Shown piece by piece: positions 1-9,652 of a stretch of 64,000 nt of DNA. Both the position numbers and the translations under genes were made by a program. The DNA is taken from NCBI GenBank assembly GCA_014529385.2, contig CM043944.1, positions 48,154,768-48,218,767 of the forward strand, read 5' to 3'. Each line of letters begins with the position of its first letter. Within the stretch, counting starts at the first letter, position 1. The notes beneath the pieces were generated by a model that was not told where the DNA came from, did no database searches, and saw nothing but the letters and a program-made list of their open reading frames with translations. The stretch is from Adiantum capillus-veneris. Its lineage: Eukaryota; Streptophyta; Polypodiopsida; Polypodiales; Pteridaceae.

Positions 1-235
1 TAACATGTGCTTACATTGTCGGATCTTTCAAAGCTATTTGAGGTCCAATGTGACGCTTGTGGTGATTGCCTTGGAGCTGTTTTGCTCCAAGAAGGGCACG
101 CCATAGCCTATGAAATTCGAAGACTCGACCCTGTTGAGAAATCTCTAGGGATATATGAAAAGGAACTCCTCCAGTTCTACATGCCTTAGACTCATGGAAG
201 CACTATTTATTGGGGACTCCTTTCATTATGCAGAT
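1..235 (+). pseudogene. Ty3/Gypsy reverse transcriptase-RNase H fragment, cut by the window edge
   Basis: The open frame from about base 7 carries the start of a Gypsy RNase H domain. The motif FEVQCDACGDCLGAVLLQEG holds the first catalytic Asp of the fold and the GAVLLQ strand, followed by IAYE, RRL and an EKELL segment. In the family this domain removes RNA template during reverse transcription inside the virus-like particle. The frame is interrupted by a stop near base 187, although the expected continuation (a HGSTIYWG-like version of the usual WKHYLLG) is still readable in a shifted frame to about 230. Only 70-80 residues survive. The relic runs directly into a gag fragment, which is the wrong order for an intact element. 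Confidence 0.7.
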
Positions 236-716
236 GGATCACCAAACAGGGGCTAAGAGAAATCTTATGCCCATGGAAAACAAGGGTTCCAATGAGCCTA
301 AGGGGAAGGACAATGTCCAAAAGTCCCGAATCAATTTCCAAACAGGGGCTAAGAGAAATTTTAAGCCCACAGAAAACAAGGGTTCCAATGAGCCTAAGGG
401 GAAGGACAATGTCCAAAAGTCTCCTAAGGGCAATTCCAATAACAACAAAGCTAAGGAGAAGAGAGTTTACAAAGGCAAAATTAAACTCTCTCCTGAAGAG
501 CTTGAACGTTATCGCAAGGATAACCGTTGTTTCAAGTGCGACGAGCAAGGGTATGCGTACCGCGCTTGTCCCCAAAAGAACACCCGCCATGAGCCTCCTA
601 GAGCTACCTTGGTCAAAATCCAAGAAGAGGAAGCTCACCACAAAGGATCTCCTTTATGCCATTCTTGGGGAAAGGAAATAAGACTACGTGTTATCAGCCA
701 ATGTAGTTTTTTGTAG
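236..716 (+). pseudogene. Gypsy gag nucleocapsid fragment with one CCHC-like knuckle
   Basis: The frame opened at 210 encodes a Lys/Asn-rich basic stretch and then CFKCDEQGYAYRAC, a CX2CX4(H)X4C retroviral zinc knuckle whose His has become Tyr. This is the RNA-binding nucleocapsid end of a Gypsy gag protein. The region just before the knuckle (LSPEELERYRKDNRCFKC) is a typical plant Gypsy lead-in. The first part is a 96-bp in-frame tandem duplication. The fragment lies downstream of an RNase H piece although gag should be upstream, so the locus is rearranged: two elements joined, or a deletion between tandem copies. It ends at a stop codon near 716 with no protease visible after it. Confidence 0.6.
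244..425 (+). repeat. 96-bp in-frame tandem duplication in gag
   Basis: The segment beginning AAACAGGGGCTAAGAGAAAT starts at 244 and again at 340. The second copy is almost complete and differs at only a few bases. The period of 96 bp is 32 codons, so the reading frame is kept. Confidence 0.85.
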
Positions 717-1736
717 CTACTACGCGTGAGTTACCTTCTTTAGAAATGCTATGTAGAATCTAGTTGACCAAGGTTTGGAAGAGAGTATCGATAAATTTTG
801 TTAAGACAGGGGTCATGTAAGGGCAAGGCTAGCTAGGAGCCATGTGTACATCATGCATGGAAAGGGATCCTGGTAGTTAAGCCAAGGAGCTCTAATTAAG
901 GGAGTTGGATGGGAGGAGATCAACATGCCAATATTCATGGTCTTACATTGGTATCAAAGCCAAGGTAGAGGAGATAGGAGAAGGCTTCTCTTTACTCTTT
1001 GGATCCTCTCAAAAGTGGAGAGTAGGAGAGAATTCATTTCTATCTTAAAAAGGTCCAAAAATTAAAAACAATATTAAATTATTTGCCTCCCCACCTTACT
1101 GAAATCATTATGGTCTCCATTTTTGTAGAACAAACCTCTTTCAAAATCTTGCATCATTTTTGAGTTATGCTACATAGACTAATAGGTGGTATAAAAAAAA
1201 GGTAGTTTTGGATTTCCATTGCTTAAGGTTCTAGTAGCATGGCACTAATGATTCATTATCCTCTTCATCAAGCAAGGAAAAGAGGTATTGCTATAATCTC
1301 ATCTATCCCTTATGACTCAAGTATATCATTTCGTAATTTCCAACAAAGTTTTGGGAGACATATCTATGCATGTCGACTTCATGCAACATGAACTATGATT
1401 CCAATTTTGAAGAGTCGATTAACACTTTTCTATTGTATGCAAGGGCATATTATGTGTGCCACATAAATTCACAAACCATCGGTGTAATATTGTTGTGCTT
1501 TACCTCATGATAATTTTTATTTTTTAGGTGGTGTACATCTACGTTATAGTGTGTTTTTTGTGATTTTGTATGTTTTCTAAATTATTTGTCTCCTTGGAGG
1601 TTTTATGCTTCTTTCACATCCCTTTGCATATTTTCTACTATGTAAGAATTTCTAATGCCTGTTGAAGGTGCCAACCATGCATCTAGCTACTTATAGGTAT
1701 GGGATGTATGGTGACACAACAAGTTTAAAGCATAAG

Positions 1737-1741
<5 letters not shown>
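717..1741. other. Non-coding stretch with an LTR-like end and a tRNA-Met primer-binding site
   Basis: No reading frame stands out here. A purine tract (GACAGGGG, about 804-811) of the kind that precedes a Gypsy 3' LTR is followed by ~140 bp ending in TTACA. TGGTATCAAAGC comes next at 949-960, one mismatch from the plant initiator-Met primer-binding site. This could be a short LTR followed by leader sequence, but no partner LTR was found in the window. The rest, to 1741, is AT-rich and unassigned. Confidence 0.3.
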
Positions 1742-1800
<59 letters not shown>

Positions 1801-1825
1801 CGCGTGTGCGTGTGCGCGCGTGTGT
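1742..1825. repeat. (GT)n microsatellite grading into (GC)n
   Basis: About 50 bp of uninterrupted GT is followed by alternating GC and GTGTGCGC. The whole tract is alternating purine-pyrimidine, a sequence class able to adopt Z-DNA. Confidence 0.95.
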
Positions 1826-2019
1826 TGATGCTGGCTACCAAAGGATCTTTTTTTTTTAAATCTAATGCAACATTCTTCAAGTTATGAGTCTTATTACGAC
1901 ATGTAAACCCAAATCTAAAGTCTCCAAGGGATGTGTGGGTTGTAATTTGTCTTGGTAATGGCTTACTAAAAAGAGATAACAAAGAAGAGAGCTTGAGGTC
2001 TTGCAAACAACCAAGAGAG

Positions 2020-3850
2020 CACACAATGTAGATGGAGTCAAAAAGTTGCTGCTTTGTTTTGGATGTAAATGGGTCTACAAGGTGTAGCACAATGTAGATA
2101 GCAGAATGAGTAGATACAAGGCTAGATTGGTTCCCAAGGGTTATGCACAAAGTTATGGCATTGATTATGAGGATACTTTTAGCCATGTAGCTAAGATGGC
2201 TACTATCTAAACCATTGTTGTAGTGGCTACTATAGAAGACTATATCAAATGGACTTCACGGGCAAGACCCATGTCCAGAAACCCTAGCTCGAGAAGAGTT
2301 CAAGAGAGTGTCCATACATATATTCATGTAGGGACACTCAAATAAGCCGGTGGGAAGAGTGTGTGTCCACAAACCATCACCTCGAGGACACTTCAAAGGG
2401 TGGAAACTTGTTGACGATCTACAGCATGGATCTTTAGATATGTGAACTGGGGTGGAAAAGTAAACCGAGGCCCGAATGTAAACTCGACCCATGGGTACAC
2501 TCCATCCCGCCTATGCCCATGTGGAATTTCAAACTAGCCCGCCTTGTCGTGCTATGGTTGCACATGCTCATACTATTATTCTAGTGCCAACATGAGCTCT
2601 TCAAGTGGTAGTGGATCTTCTCGATCGGAAGTAAACTTAGGCTCAAAGTAAACCCAGATGATAAGATCTATCATGCTGACACATGAGGGCCCATGATCCA
2701 AAGTGAACTTTGAGCACTATATCAAATGGATGTGAAGAATGCATTTTGCATAGTGAGTTACAAGAAGAAGTATAAATGAGTAGCCTCAGGGATATAAGGA
2801 TGTGAAACAAGTAGAGTATGTCTGCATGCTGAAAAAAACACTTTATGGAATGAAGCAAGCCCCAAGAGCTTGGCCTCAAAGGATTATAGCCTATTTGATC
2901 ACTATTGGTTTTTTTATGGCTGATGTGGTTCACTCTTTATGTGTATTAGAGAATGAGGTAGGTATTGCGATCATATGTATCTTTGTGGATGATTTCATTA
3001 TTGGTGGCAATCTTGAAGTTGAAGTTGAGGATGTAAAGAGCCTCTTGAAGATACAATTTTACACAAAATATTTGGGAGAGCTGCACTATTTCTTGATCAT
3101 TGAGATTATACACTCAAAAGAGGCCATTGGGCTCTCACAAAGGCAATATGCATTGAATATGTTGTCAAAGTATGATATGGCTTATTATAAGCCTATTACT
3201 ATGCACTTGGAGTAGAAATTGAAGGTTCAAGCTGATTTGGATGATGTACTTGAATATACGGGAAGATTGTGTGTAGCCTAATCTACTTGACAATCTCATA
3301 CCAGATTTGAGTTAGAAGGTTTGGTTTGTGAGCAAGTTTATGTAGCTTCCTAGGAAGCCACATTTGCATGTGGTGATGTGCACATTGTGTTGTGTGAGTG
3401 ATACCTTGAAATCTTTTATGACGATGGCACAAAGGTGTAGCTCTATGGTTACCAAGATGCAGATTGGGCCGGTAGCCTATCTAATATACAATCTAATAGT
3501 GGGTTTATGTTCTCACAAGGGAGTGTTGCTATCACATGAAGTAGTAAGGAGCGAGCGAGTGTTGCCTTGTTGAGTAGAAAGGCTAAGTACTAGGGTGCAA
3601 CACTGGCAACATGTAAGCTAGCGTGGTTAGAAATTCCCTTGGTAGAGAGTTTGTTATATAGTTTGAAAGGCCAGTTATTATCTACTATGACTACTCTAGC
3701 AACATACAAATGGGCCAAAACCAAATGTTCTGCATGTGGATGAAGCACATTGAGGTGCACTACCATGTCATCAGAGATGAGGTCTTAGCTAGCAACACTG
3801 ACCTTAGGTACGTGAGGATAGATGAGCAGGTTGCTTTTGGTAGTGACACT
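2020..3850 (+). pseudogene. Ty1/Copia reverse transcriptase-RNase H relic, interrupted by a 462-bp insertion
   Basis: Readable Copia pol blocks, in order: CKWVYKV and [13 protein letters not shown] (start of RT, ~2070-2160); after an insertion, MDVKNAF with the first RT Asp (~2728); TLYGMKQAPRAW (~2840); a FVDD active-site box (~2980, usually YVDD); YLGELHYFL; then RNase H with QDADWAGSLSN (~3455) and SSKERASVALLS. The C-terminal tail RDEVLASNTDLRYVRIDEQVA (split here: RDEVLASNTDL, RYVRIDEQVA) lies at ~3775-3840. The enzyme would copy element RNA into DNA, but many stops and frameshifts kill it. Integrase and gag are absent upstream and no LTR follows, so this is an old internal fragment. Confidence 0.75.
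2254..2715. mobile_element. Unclassified 462-bp insertion flanked by a 15-bp direct repeat
   Basis: The 15-mer ACTATATCAAATGGA occurs at 2239-2253 and exactly at 2716-2730, on either side of sequence that interrupts the Copia RT just before MDVKNAF. Removing the insert and one copy makes the RT contiguous. A 15-bp target duplication is typical of target-primed (LINE/SINE) integration. I see no poly-A tail, no terminal inverted repeat and no convincing reading frame inside. It could be a SINE-like element or filler DNA from break repair. Confidence 0.55.
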
Positions 3851-4655
3851 AGCTCCCGTATATCATAAGCATCAAGGGCATCCATCTCCTCATCCATAGA
3901 TGGATCCCATTTGGGATCTTTAATAGCATCCTATAAACAAGTAGGCTCTACATCCTATACAATCTTTGTCACTTGAAACCAATCTAGCCTTGTACCTACT
4001 CATTGTGCCATTTGCATTGTGCTACACCTTCCATGTGTTTCACCAACTGAATTTTTAAAAACTTTGCTCAATTCTAGAATCCCGTTTAGAAACTAGAAAA
4101 ACTTTACATATTCAGGATAAATATTGGTAAATTGCCCAAAGTTTGACACAAAAACCAATAAAATTTTAGTTCTGTCTTTTTCCATCTGTTAAAACAAAGG
4201 AATTTTGTGAGCATTGGTGCACCGAAGGTGGGGAATTTCTCCATGTTAATCTTTAGCCTCAAAATTTTGAGTGACTCCATTGACCAAACATATTCACCTC
4301 CTTGCAAATAGCTTGCTTTCTTGTAGTTCACTCAAATGCTATGTGAGATATGGTGGGACAATTACATGTGCTCAATCACTAATCACTAAGGCTAAATGGA
4401 GGCAGTCTCCTTATGTTTTTTGAGTAGTTTAATAGAGATGCACATGGAGTTTTGGGTGCAAGTGGGCTTTCACACAACCAGCACTTTTATGTACATATCC
4501 ATAAACGAGTGCACGCACACACACACTTTTTTTGTAAATCTTGGATTAATTTACAAATGGGAAGCCTCAACATGAGGAAAACCCATCACAAAGATCAAAT
4601 ACAAAAAAAAACATGGAGGTGTTCTGAAAGGGGAAGGCATTAAAAGCACACATAT
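3851..4655. other. Unassigned non-coding sequence
   Basis: AT-rich sequence with no supported gene, LTR pair or tandem array. It contains only a short CA run near 4513. Confidence 0.5.
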
Positions 4656-4659
4656 CAGA

Positions 4660-5360
4660 GCTATAGGATATCCAAGGATATGTCCCCAATATCAAGGGAA
4701 AATGTAAGGATTGCCCAAGTGAAATCTAGAACAAAGGAAAGGGATTTACATCTTGTTGATGGAATACACAAAAGTTGCTCTGGCACCATAAGGACCATAG
4801 TGACCAAAACCTGACCCAGGTGAAGAAGGCTGCAAAATGTTGAAGGGGGTCCAAAGAGCCAAAGAGCCAAAAACGTCTGTGAAAAACTGCCAATGGAAAA
4901 TGAAGATGCCTATAGGTGGATATGCAATCTAGGAAAGCCTTGGTAAAGTGACAATCCCAAAGCAGGTGTCTGATTGTCTCATCAAAGGCTGAAAATTTGG
5001 CACAGTGAGAAGAGCTAATGTGGCGTGCACTAAGAAAGGTGCCAACATGGAGCAAGCAATGCCATAGAAATAGACGTCCCTTGAGAGGCAAACAACTCTT
5101 CCCAAATTGTAGTAAGAGCATTGCTTCACCATCGATCTGATTTTTGCAAAGACCATAATGTATTACAGTGGTCAGCTAGCCAAGACTGAGGCAAGAAAGA
5201 AGCATAAACCTTGCGAGCAGAAACGCCAACAAAAGGGTGTATCCCATAAAGTCCAATCCAGCATGCAATATCCAGTTGCCAATGGTGCAATGCGCTCATG
5301 TTGCTTCCACTTGTTGAGATTCTTGCATGCTCCTCCTGTTGCATTCTTCCAATCTTCTTT
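4660..5360 (-). pseudogene. LINE (non-LTR retrotransposon) ORF2 C-terminal zinc-binding region, decayed
   Basis: Read on the minus strand, the frame at 5121-4726 contains GRLFLWHCLLHVGTFLSA, then HISSSHCAKF, IRHLLWDCHFTKAF. This follows the layout of the zinc-binding RT-associated domain at the end of plant LINE ORF2 (K-x-FLW-x-LL, spaced Cys/His, HLLWDC). Upstream pieces GVSARKVYASFLPQSW (~5230-5290) fit the segment before it. The domain binds nucleic acid during target-primed reverse transcription. Frameshifts join at least three frames, and the RT catalytic core is absent. I am fairly sure of the family, less sure of the borders, because a CACTA relic adjoins it. Confidence 0.5.
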
Positions 5361-5399
5361 GTCCAACCAATCTAGCCTTCTCCACCCTGTTTTACTGCT

Positions 5400-6190
5400 T
5401 TTTGCACTTCATAGCACTTATGCTTGTAGTACTTCTACATATGCACCTCCATCAAGTCTTCATTCAAGCGCTCATCCCAATTTGACACGGAAAACTCGTC
5501 ATGCAGCATGCTAACGAATGTATCTTTTAATTCATTCGGCACTTCACTCCAAATGTTTAGTATGTAGTGTCAAAACACCTGAGAGCAAAGGCCACGCATG
5601 CGCGAGATCACCTTCTTGTTGTAATCATCCAAGACGATACTGCTGCTGATATCGATCGAGTACAACAAGCCCTCTCACCTGTGATGCATGAACTTGGGTG
5701 TCATTGTAGGAATCTCAACAAGGGTCTCAACACCAATGGGGGTATGGGCTGCAGGTGTCTCCACTGGATTCTGGGGCTCGAAGCGAGGAGTGTCGAGTGG
5801 GTGAGTCTCGGAGAAGTAGCGAGTGGTGTGTAGCCAGGAAAGGCAAATAGCCGCACAAAACCTAGAGTAGAGGGCAACGCCGTGTCTAGTGTGGGGGCGG
5901 GCAAAGAAAGGGGAGGTAAGGAGCCTCGACGACTACGAGGCGGTGTGGAAGCATCAGCGGTGCCTCCTCCACAGCAACCGCCACCACTAGAGCATCACCT
6001 AGAGGAGTGCGTAGACCATCTAGTCGACACTGAACTCTTGGAGCGTGTTGATTGCTCCAAAGCAAACAGAGACTCTGAAGGAGTGGAACGACGCGATTGT
6101 GATCTGGAGTCGTGGCGGCCCTCATACCACCTCCTCTGTTCAGGGTCCAAGGAAGCAAGAAATTGATCGTCATCCATACCTGCATTTTAA
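5400..6190 (-). pseudogene. CACTA (En/Spm-type) second ORF, PTTA/Transposase_24-like relic
   Basis: The minus strand reads MDDDQFLASLDPEQRRWYEG (from ~6177), a Ser/Arg-rich and Pro-rich low-complexity middle, then IWSEVPNELKDTFVSMLHDE (~5555-5490). The last block matches the W-x-x-VP-x-x-x-KD-x-x-x-x-x-L pattern of the plant Ptta/En/Spm accessory protein. In En/Spm elements that protein binds subterminal repeats and helps the TNP2 transposase. Stops and frameshifts are frequent. The order (TNP2-like relic at higher coordinates, this one after it on the same strand) is what a CACTA element would show. Confidence 0.45.
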
Positions 6191-6399
6191 AAAACACACA
6201 TCTTAATGATAAATGGAGAAGAAAATCCGAATAATTTGATTCACAATTTAACTTTCACAAGTTTAGCATAGAGACAAGAATGGGAGAAACTACACATGAA
6301 TACAACATATATGACAAAAGGGAGCAAAATTGCTCAGATACAATGTCTATGGCTTCAAGTGGTCTCTCTCTCATCCTTGCATAACTCGCATAACTCCCT

Positions 6400-7110
6400 A
6401 TGTTTATATAGAGCTCTCCGTCTAGATAAATGTCCTTCCTTTCATTTCGTAGGTCCTTCGTATGCATCCCATAGAGAGTAGCAATGCCAGGCTTGTCTGA
6501 CGCCACATCTGTGGCTTCCGAATCAGCATCCTCTCCAATCTCCTCCACAGAGCCAAGGTGATTGGCATATTGTATCCCTCATACATATGTGCACTCCAAG
6601 GGGCTACCTCTATGACATACCACCAGTTTGGTGCATATTTTGTAGGATGGAATACCACCTACAAAAGCTACATAACTTACATGAGTGCTTCCATACCACC
6701 AGTTCTCTAAAGTTGGATGTTAAATATTTACTGACTTACTTGTTCACAATGCTCGAGTAGTACGAAAGTGTCTCGAAGTTTGGTCCACCTTTTGGTTGAG
6801 TCCACCTCAAGGAAACCTGACTCTCCTCTGCGCACAGTAGCGTTGCGACCCTCCATGATTATCTTGAACCATTTCATGTCAAACAAGTCCATATAAAATC
6901 CATGATTATCTTGAACCATTTCATGTCAAACAAGTCCATATAAAATCCTCTAAAGTCTATCCTCAAAACTTCTTGTAGTGTGCCAAAGTAAGTGAGTTCC
7001 ACCACCACAGGATCTGCATCAGAGGACCGTCATCGACTAGATTGTTTGAATTTTGCCATATGATCCCACAATCTTGTGTAAAATTCTTTTTGTCGATTCG
7101 TTCTACCTTG
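6400..7110 (-). pseudogene. CACTA TNP2-type transposase C-terminal relic
   Basis: Minus-strand blocks, in order: VVELTYFGTLQEVLRIDF (~7010-6960), LFDMKWFKIIMEGRNATVRR (~6890-6830), GFLEVDSTKRW and DTFVLLEHCEQV (~6820-6745), then PTKYAPNWWYVIEVAPWSAH (~6650-6590). This is the conserved tail found after the TNP2 catalytic domain in plant CACTA transposases: Y-G-x-L-x-D-I-I-E, an F-K-C-x-W analogue, F-x-x-V-N-x-x-R analogue and a final 'PNW..VI' block. The catalytic part is missing. A perfect 47-bp tandem duplication breaks the frame. No terminal inverted repeats were identified for this copy. Confidence 0.45.
6854..6947. repeat. Exact 47-bp tandem duplication
   Basis: A 47-bp unit starting CATGATTATCTTGAACC occurs at 6854 and again, apparently without change, at 6901. 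It lies inside the TNP2-like relic and disrupts its frame. Identity of the copies implies a recent slippage event. Confidence 0.9.
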
Positions 7111-7860
7111 AAATGTCAATCTTTACACCATGCTGACATGTATGAATTATAGTACAACCAAGAACAATTATGAGTGGCCATCCAAACATCTAGAAAGCCA
7201 CGAGTCAAACATTGCAAACATACCTTGGGGTTGCAACCCTGCGAGTACTCCCACTCCTACTCAGTCACATGTTCGTCGTGATGTTGTGCATTTTTCAACT
7301 GGTTGTGCAACCATCTTAAGCTCATGAATGTTGGTAGACTCTCAAGACCTGCCGGATAATGCATCGGTGGTCGTCTTCCCCATCTCCACAACGGCAGGTG
7401 CTTCTCAATTTTGATGGTTGTCTTTTGGGTGGGCATGTGCTTGTAAATTTCCAAGGGATCACTTAGCTTTGAGTTGTGGTGTTGTGGGAGTTCTTTTGAT
7501 ACGGTTTGTGGTGATGAATTTGTGTCTTGAGGTCTATTAGGAGAAATTTCTTTAGAGGTGCTTGTTTTCTCAACAGTGTTTTGGTTCTCACCACCAAGGA
7601 GTTGGTTCACGTTACCTCCACTCTTGGTGGTTCATACATAGAACTGTAGCCATGGTCAAGCTCGGTGACACCTTGTTGAGGATTTTACTTTCAATCGGTA
7701 CCTCCTACTCACTAATTTTGTATGTTAAAGGGGGTGTATTCAAGATAGAGTGTACCCACTTCCCGCAGTTTGCACCCAAGCGCGTCCTCCGCAATGTGCC
7801 TAGCTCGTCGATATACCCTCGTGCTCCTAAAGCAAGAACTTGCAACATGTGACATACTAC
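7111..7860. other. Unassigned sequence between CACTA relic and dyad cluster
   Basis: A 117-codon minus-strand frame (7610-7257) is open, but I recognise nothing in it and its composition is Thr/Gln/His-rich. It may be a further decayed part of the CACTA element. No other support was found. Confidence 0.3.
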
Positions 7861-7863
7861 TAG

Positions 7864-8223
7864 AACTCGGCGAGTTACTAGTAAGAGGCTCCATGTAACT
7901 CGCCGAGTGACATGGTCATGCCACAAAGGTAACAAGTTATTTCCACATATATGTGCATGCGGCATTGCCACGTAACTCGCCGAGTAACATGGCAATGCCA
8001 ACATAGGCAGGCCACGTAACTCGTCAAGCTACGTGGAAAAACCTACTAAATTGTCACATAGACACGCCACATAAATTGGCAACTCCCGTGGCTGTAGTCT
8101 TGGAAGAACTCTTGACAACAATATGGCATACACGTCAAATATCCACCTAACTCGTCAAGTTATGTGGTCGCCACGTAACTCGATGAATTATGCAGTTGCC
8201 ATGTAACTCGACGAGTTACATGG
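7864..8223. repeat. Cluster of 25-bp dyads (CCACGTAACTCG-N-CGAGTTACGTGG)
   Basis: Six copies of a 25-bp inverted repeat with 12-bp arms and one central base lie at 7891-7915, 7968-7992, 8012-8036, 8143-8167, 8171-8195 and 8199-8223. A shorter core (AACTCGGCGAGTT) lies at 7864-7876, and a degenerate trace near 8262. The copy at 8199-8223 is a perfect dyad (CCATGTAACTCG, A, CGAGTTACATGG). The others carry one or a few arm changes. Intervals are irregular (20-130 bp) and the intervening sequence is not obviously repeated. Confidence 0.85.
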
Positions 8224-8562
8224 ACATGTCTCCAACCATTTGCATGCCACACAAATTGGTGTTACGTGGAACTTGGTGAGACTTGAAGAGATGATTTTAC
8301 ATGGACCCACATATGTGCATGGACTTTGTTGACTAGAATCTTACTAAGCGTTCAACTTAGAGAATGTCTGGATCAAATCTTTGTCACCCTTTGTCTCTAT
8401 TGAGACTCTTTTTCCCTCTCTTCTCTCTCTCCTCATACAATGTGTATAACAGTCACTCCACCACATAATAAATATCATATCATTTTTTGTAAAATTATAT
8501 ACAAATTCGTATCCAAAAATGCATCTATTTCCAACCTTCACGGACTCAGCCCCAACCTCCCC

Positions 8563-8606
<44 letters not shown>

Positions 8607-8640
8607 AAGGAAGAAATTTCTTTTTAAATTTAGTTGGTGA
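8224..8640. other. Unassigned spacer with a (GA)n tract
   Basis: Nothing coding is seen. A (GA)n microsatellite of about 36 bp lies at 8565-8601. Confidence 0.6.
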
Positions 8641-9640
8641 AAATCTAGTTGTCCATATAGACGATGAGATAGTTATCTAAGTAGACACCAATCTAGTTGA
8701 CCATATATGCGACAATAAAGATGATGATATAGAAAATAATCTAAAAGACCATATAGATAAAAATCTAGTTAACCATACAAAGACCATTTAAAAGGTCTTG
8801 GAACAATCGTATAAGCAACCATATACTTGACCATATAGAGGATCATACCATCAACCATATAGATGATCATATAGATGACCATACAAAGAACCAGTTAAAA
8901 GGGCTTGGAGCAATCGTATACGCAACCATATAGAGGATCATACCATCAACCATATAGATGACCATATGTATGCCTATATAGAAGATTGTAGAACTGACCA
9001 TGTACACTAGCATAGAACTGACCATACAGACTACCAGATACATGTGGTCAATGGCAAAAGAATAGCACTATATTTAGATGACCATATGGATGCCAATGTA
9101 GAGGACTATATAAATTCCCATGTAGATAGTCATAGAGACAACCATATAGAGGCCAATATAGATTTCCATAGAGCCACTATAAAGACTAACATATCCTAAT
9201 CCATCATAGAAAGATAGCAACGAAGATGACCCTATTGATGGCATTAGCAAATCATATTGATGATCCACGTAGACAACCAATCTTTACAAAGTTAACCATG
9301 TATATTTCCATGCAGACAATTATATAGATGACCATACAGACAACATTGTAGATGCACTTGTAGAGGACCATATAAACACCCATATAGAAACTATATAGAC
9401 AAGCATGTCCTAATCCATTATAAAAGGATACCAATGTAGATTACCATATAAAGGTCTACATATATGGCCATAAATCTAAAGGTCGACATATATAAAGGAT
9501 ACCAATATAGATGAGCATATAAAGGTCCACATATATGGCGATAAATCCAATCATATAGATGAAAATTTAGACAACCATATAAAGACCCATGTACATGGCC
9601 AAAGAGCCAACCATTTCCACATGATCGTATCCTAATCCAT
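8640..9640. repeat. Degenerate minisatellite built on ACCATATAGATG
   Basis: About 1 kb is composed of short variants of ACCATATAGATG / ACCATATAGAGG / GACAACCATATAGA at spacings of roughly 12-30 bp. Examples are at 8823, 8858, 8888, 8950, 9077 and 9138. There is some higher-order repetition: an ~80-bp block at 8770-8860 recurs at 8890-8960, and a block at 9430-9470 recurs at 9500-9545. On the minus strand it reads as runs of Tyr/Met/Ile/Gly, which is an artefact of the repeat. Confidence 0.75.
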
Positions 9641-9652
9641 GATAGAAGAGCT

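Noticed and set aside
7257-7610. 117-codon minus-strand frame as a possible host gene
   Set aside because: No recognisable domain, low-complexity composition and position beside a decayed CACTA relic; evidence insufficient.
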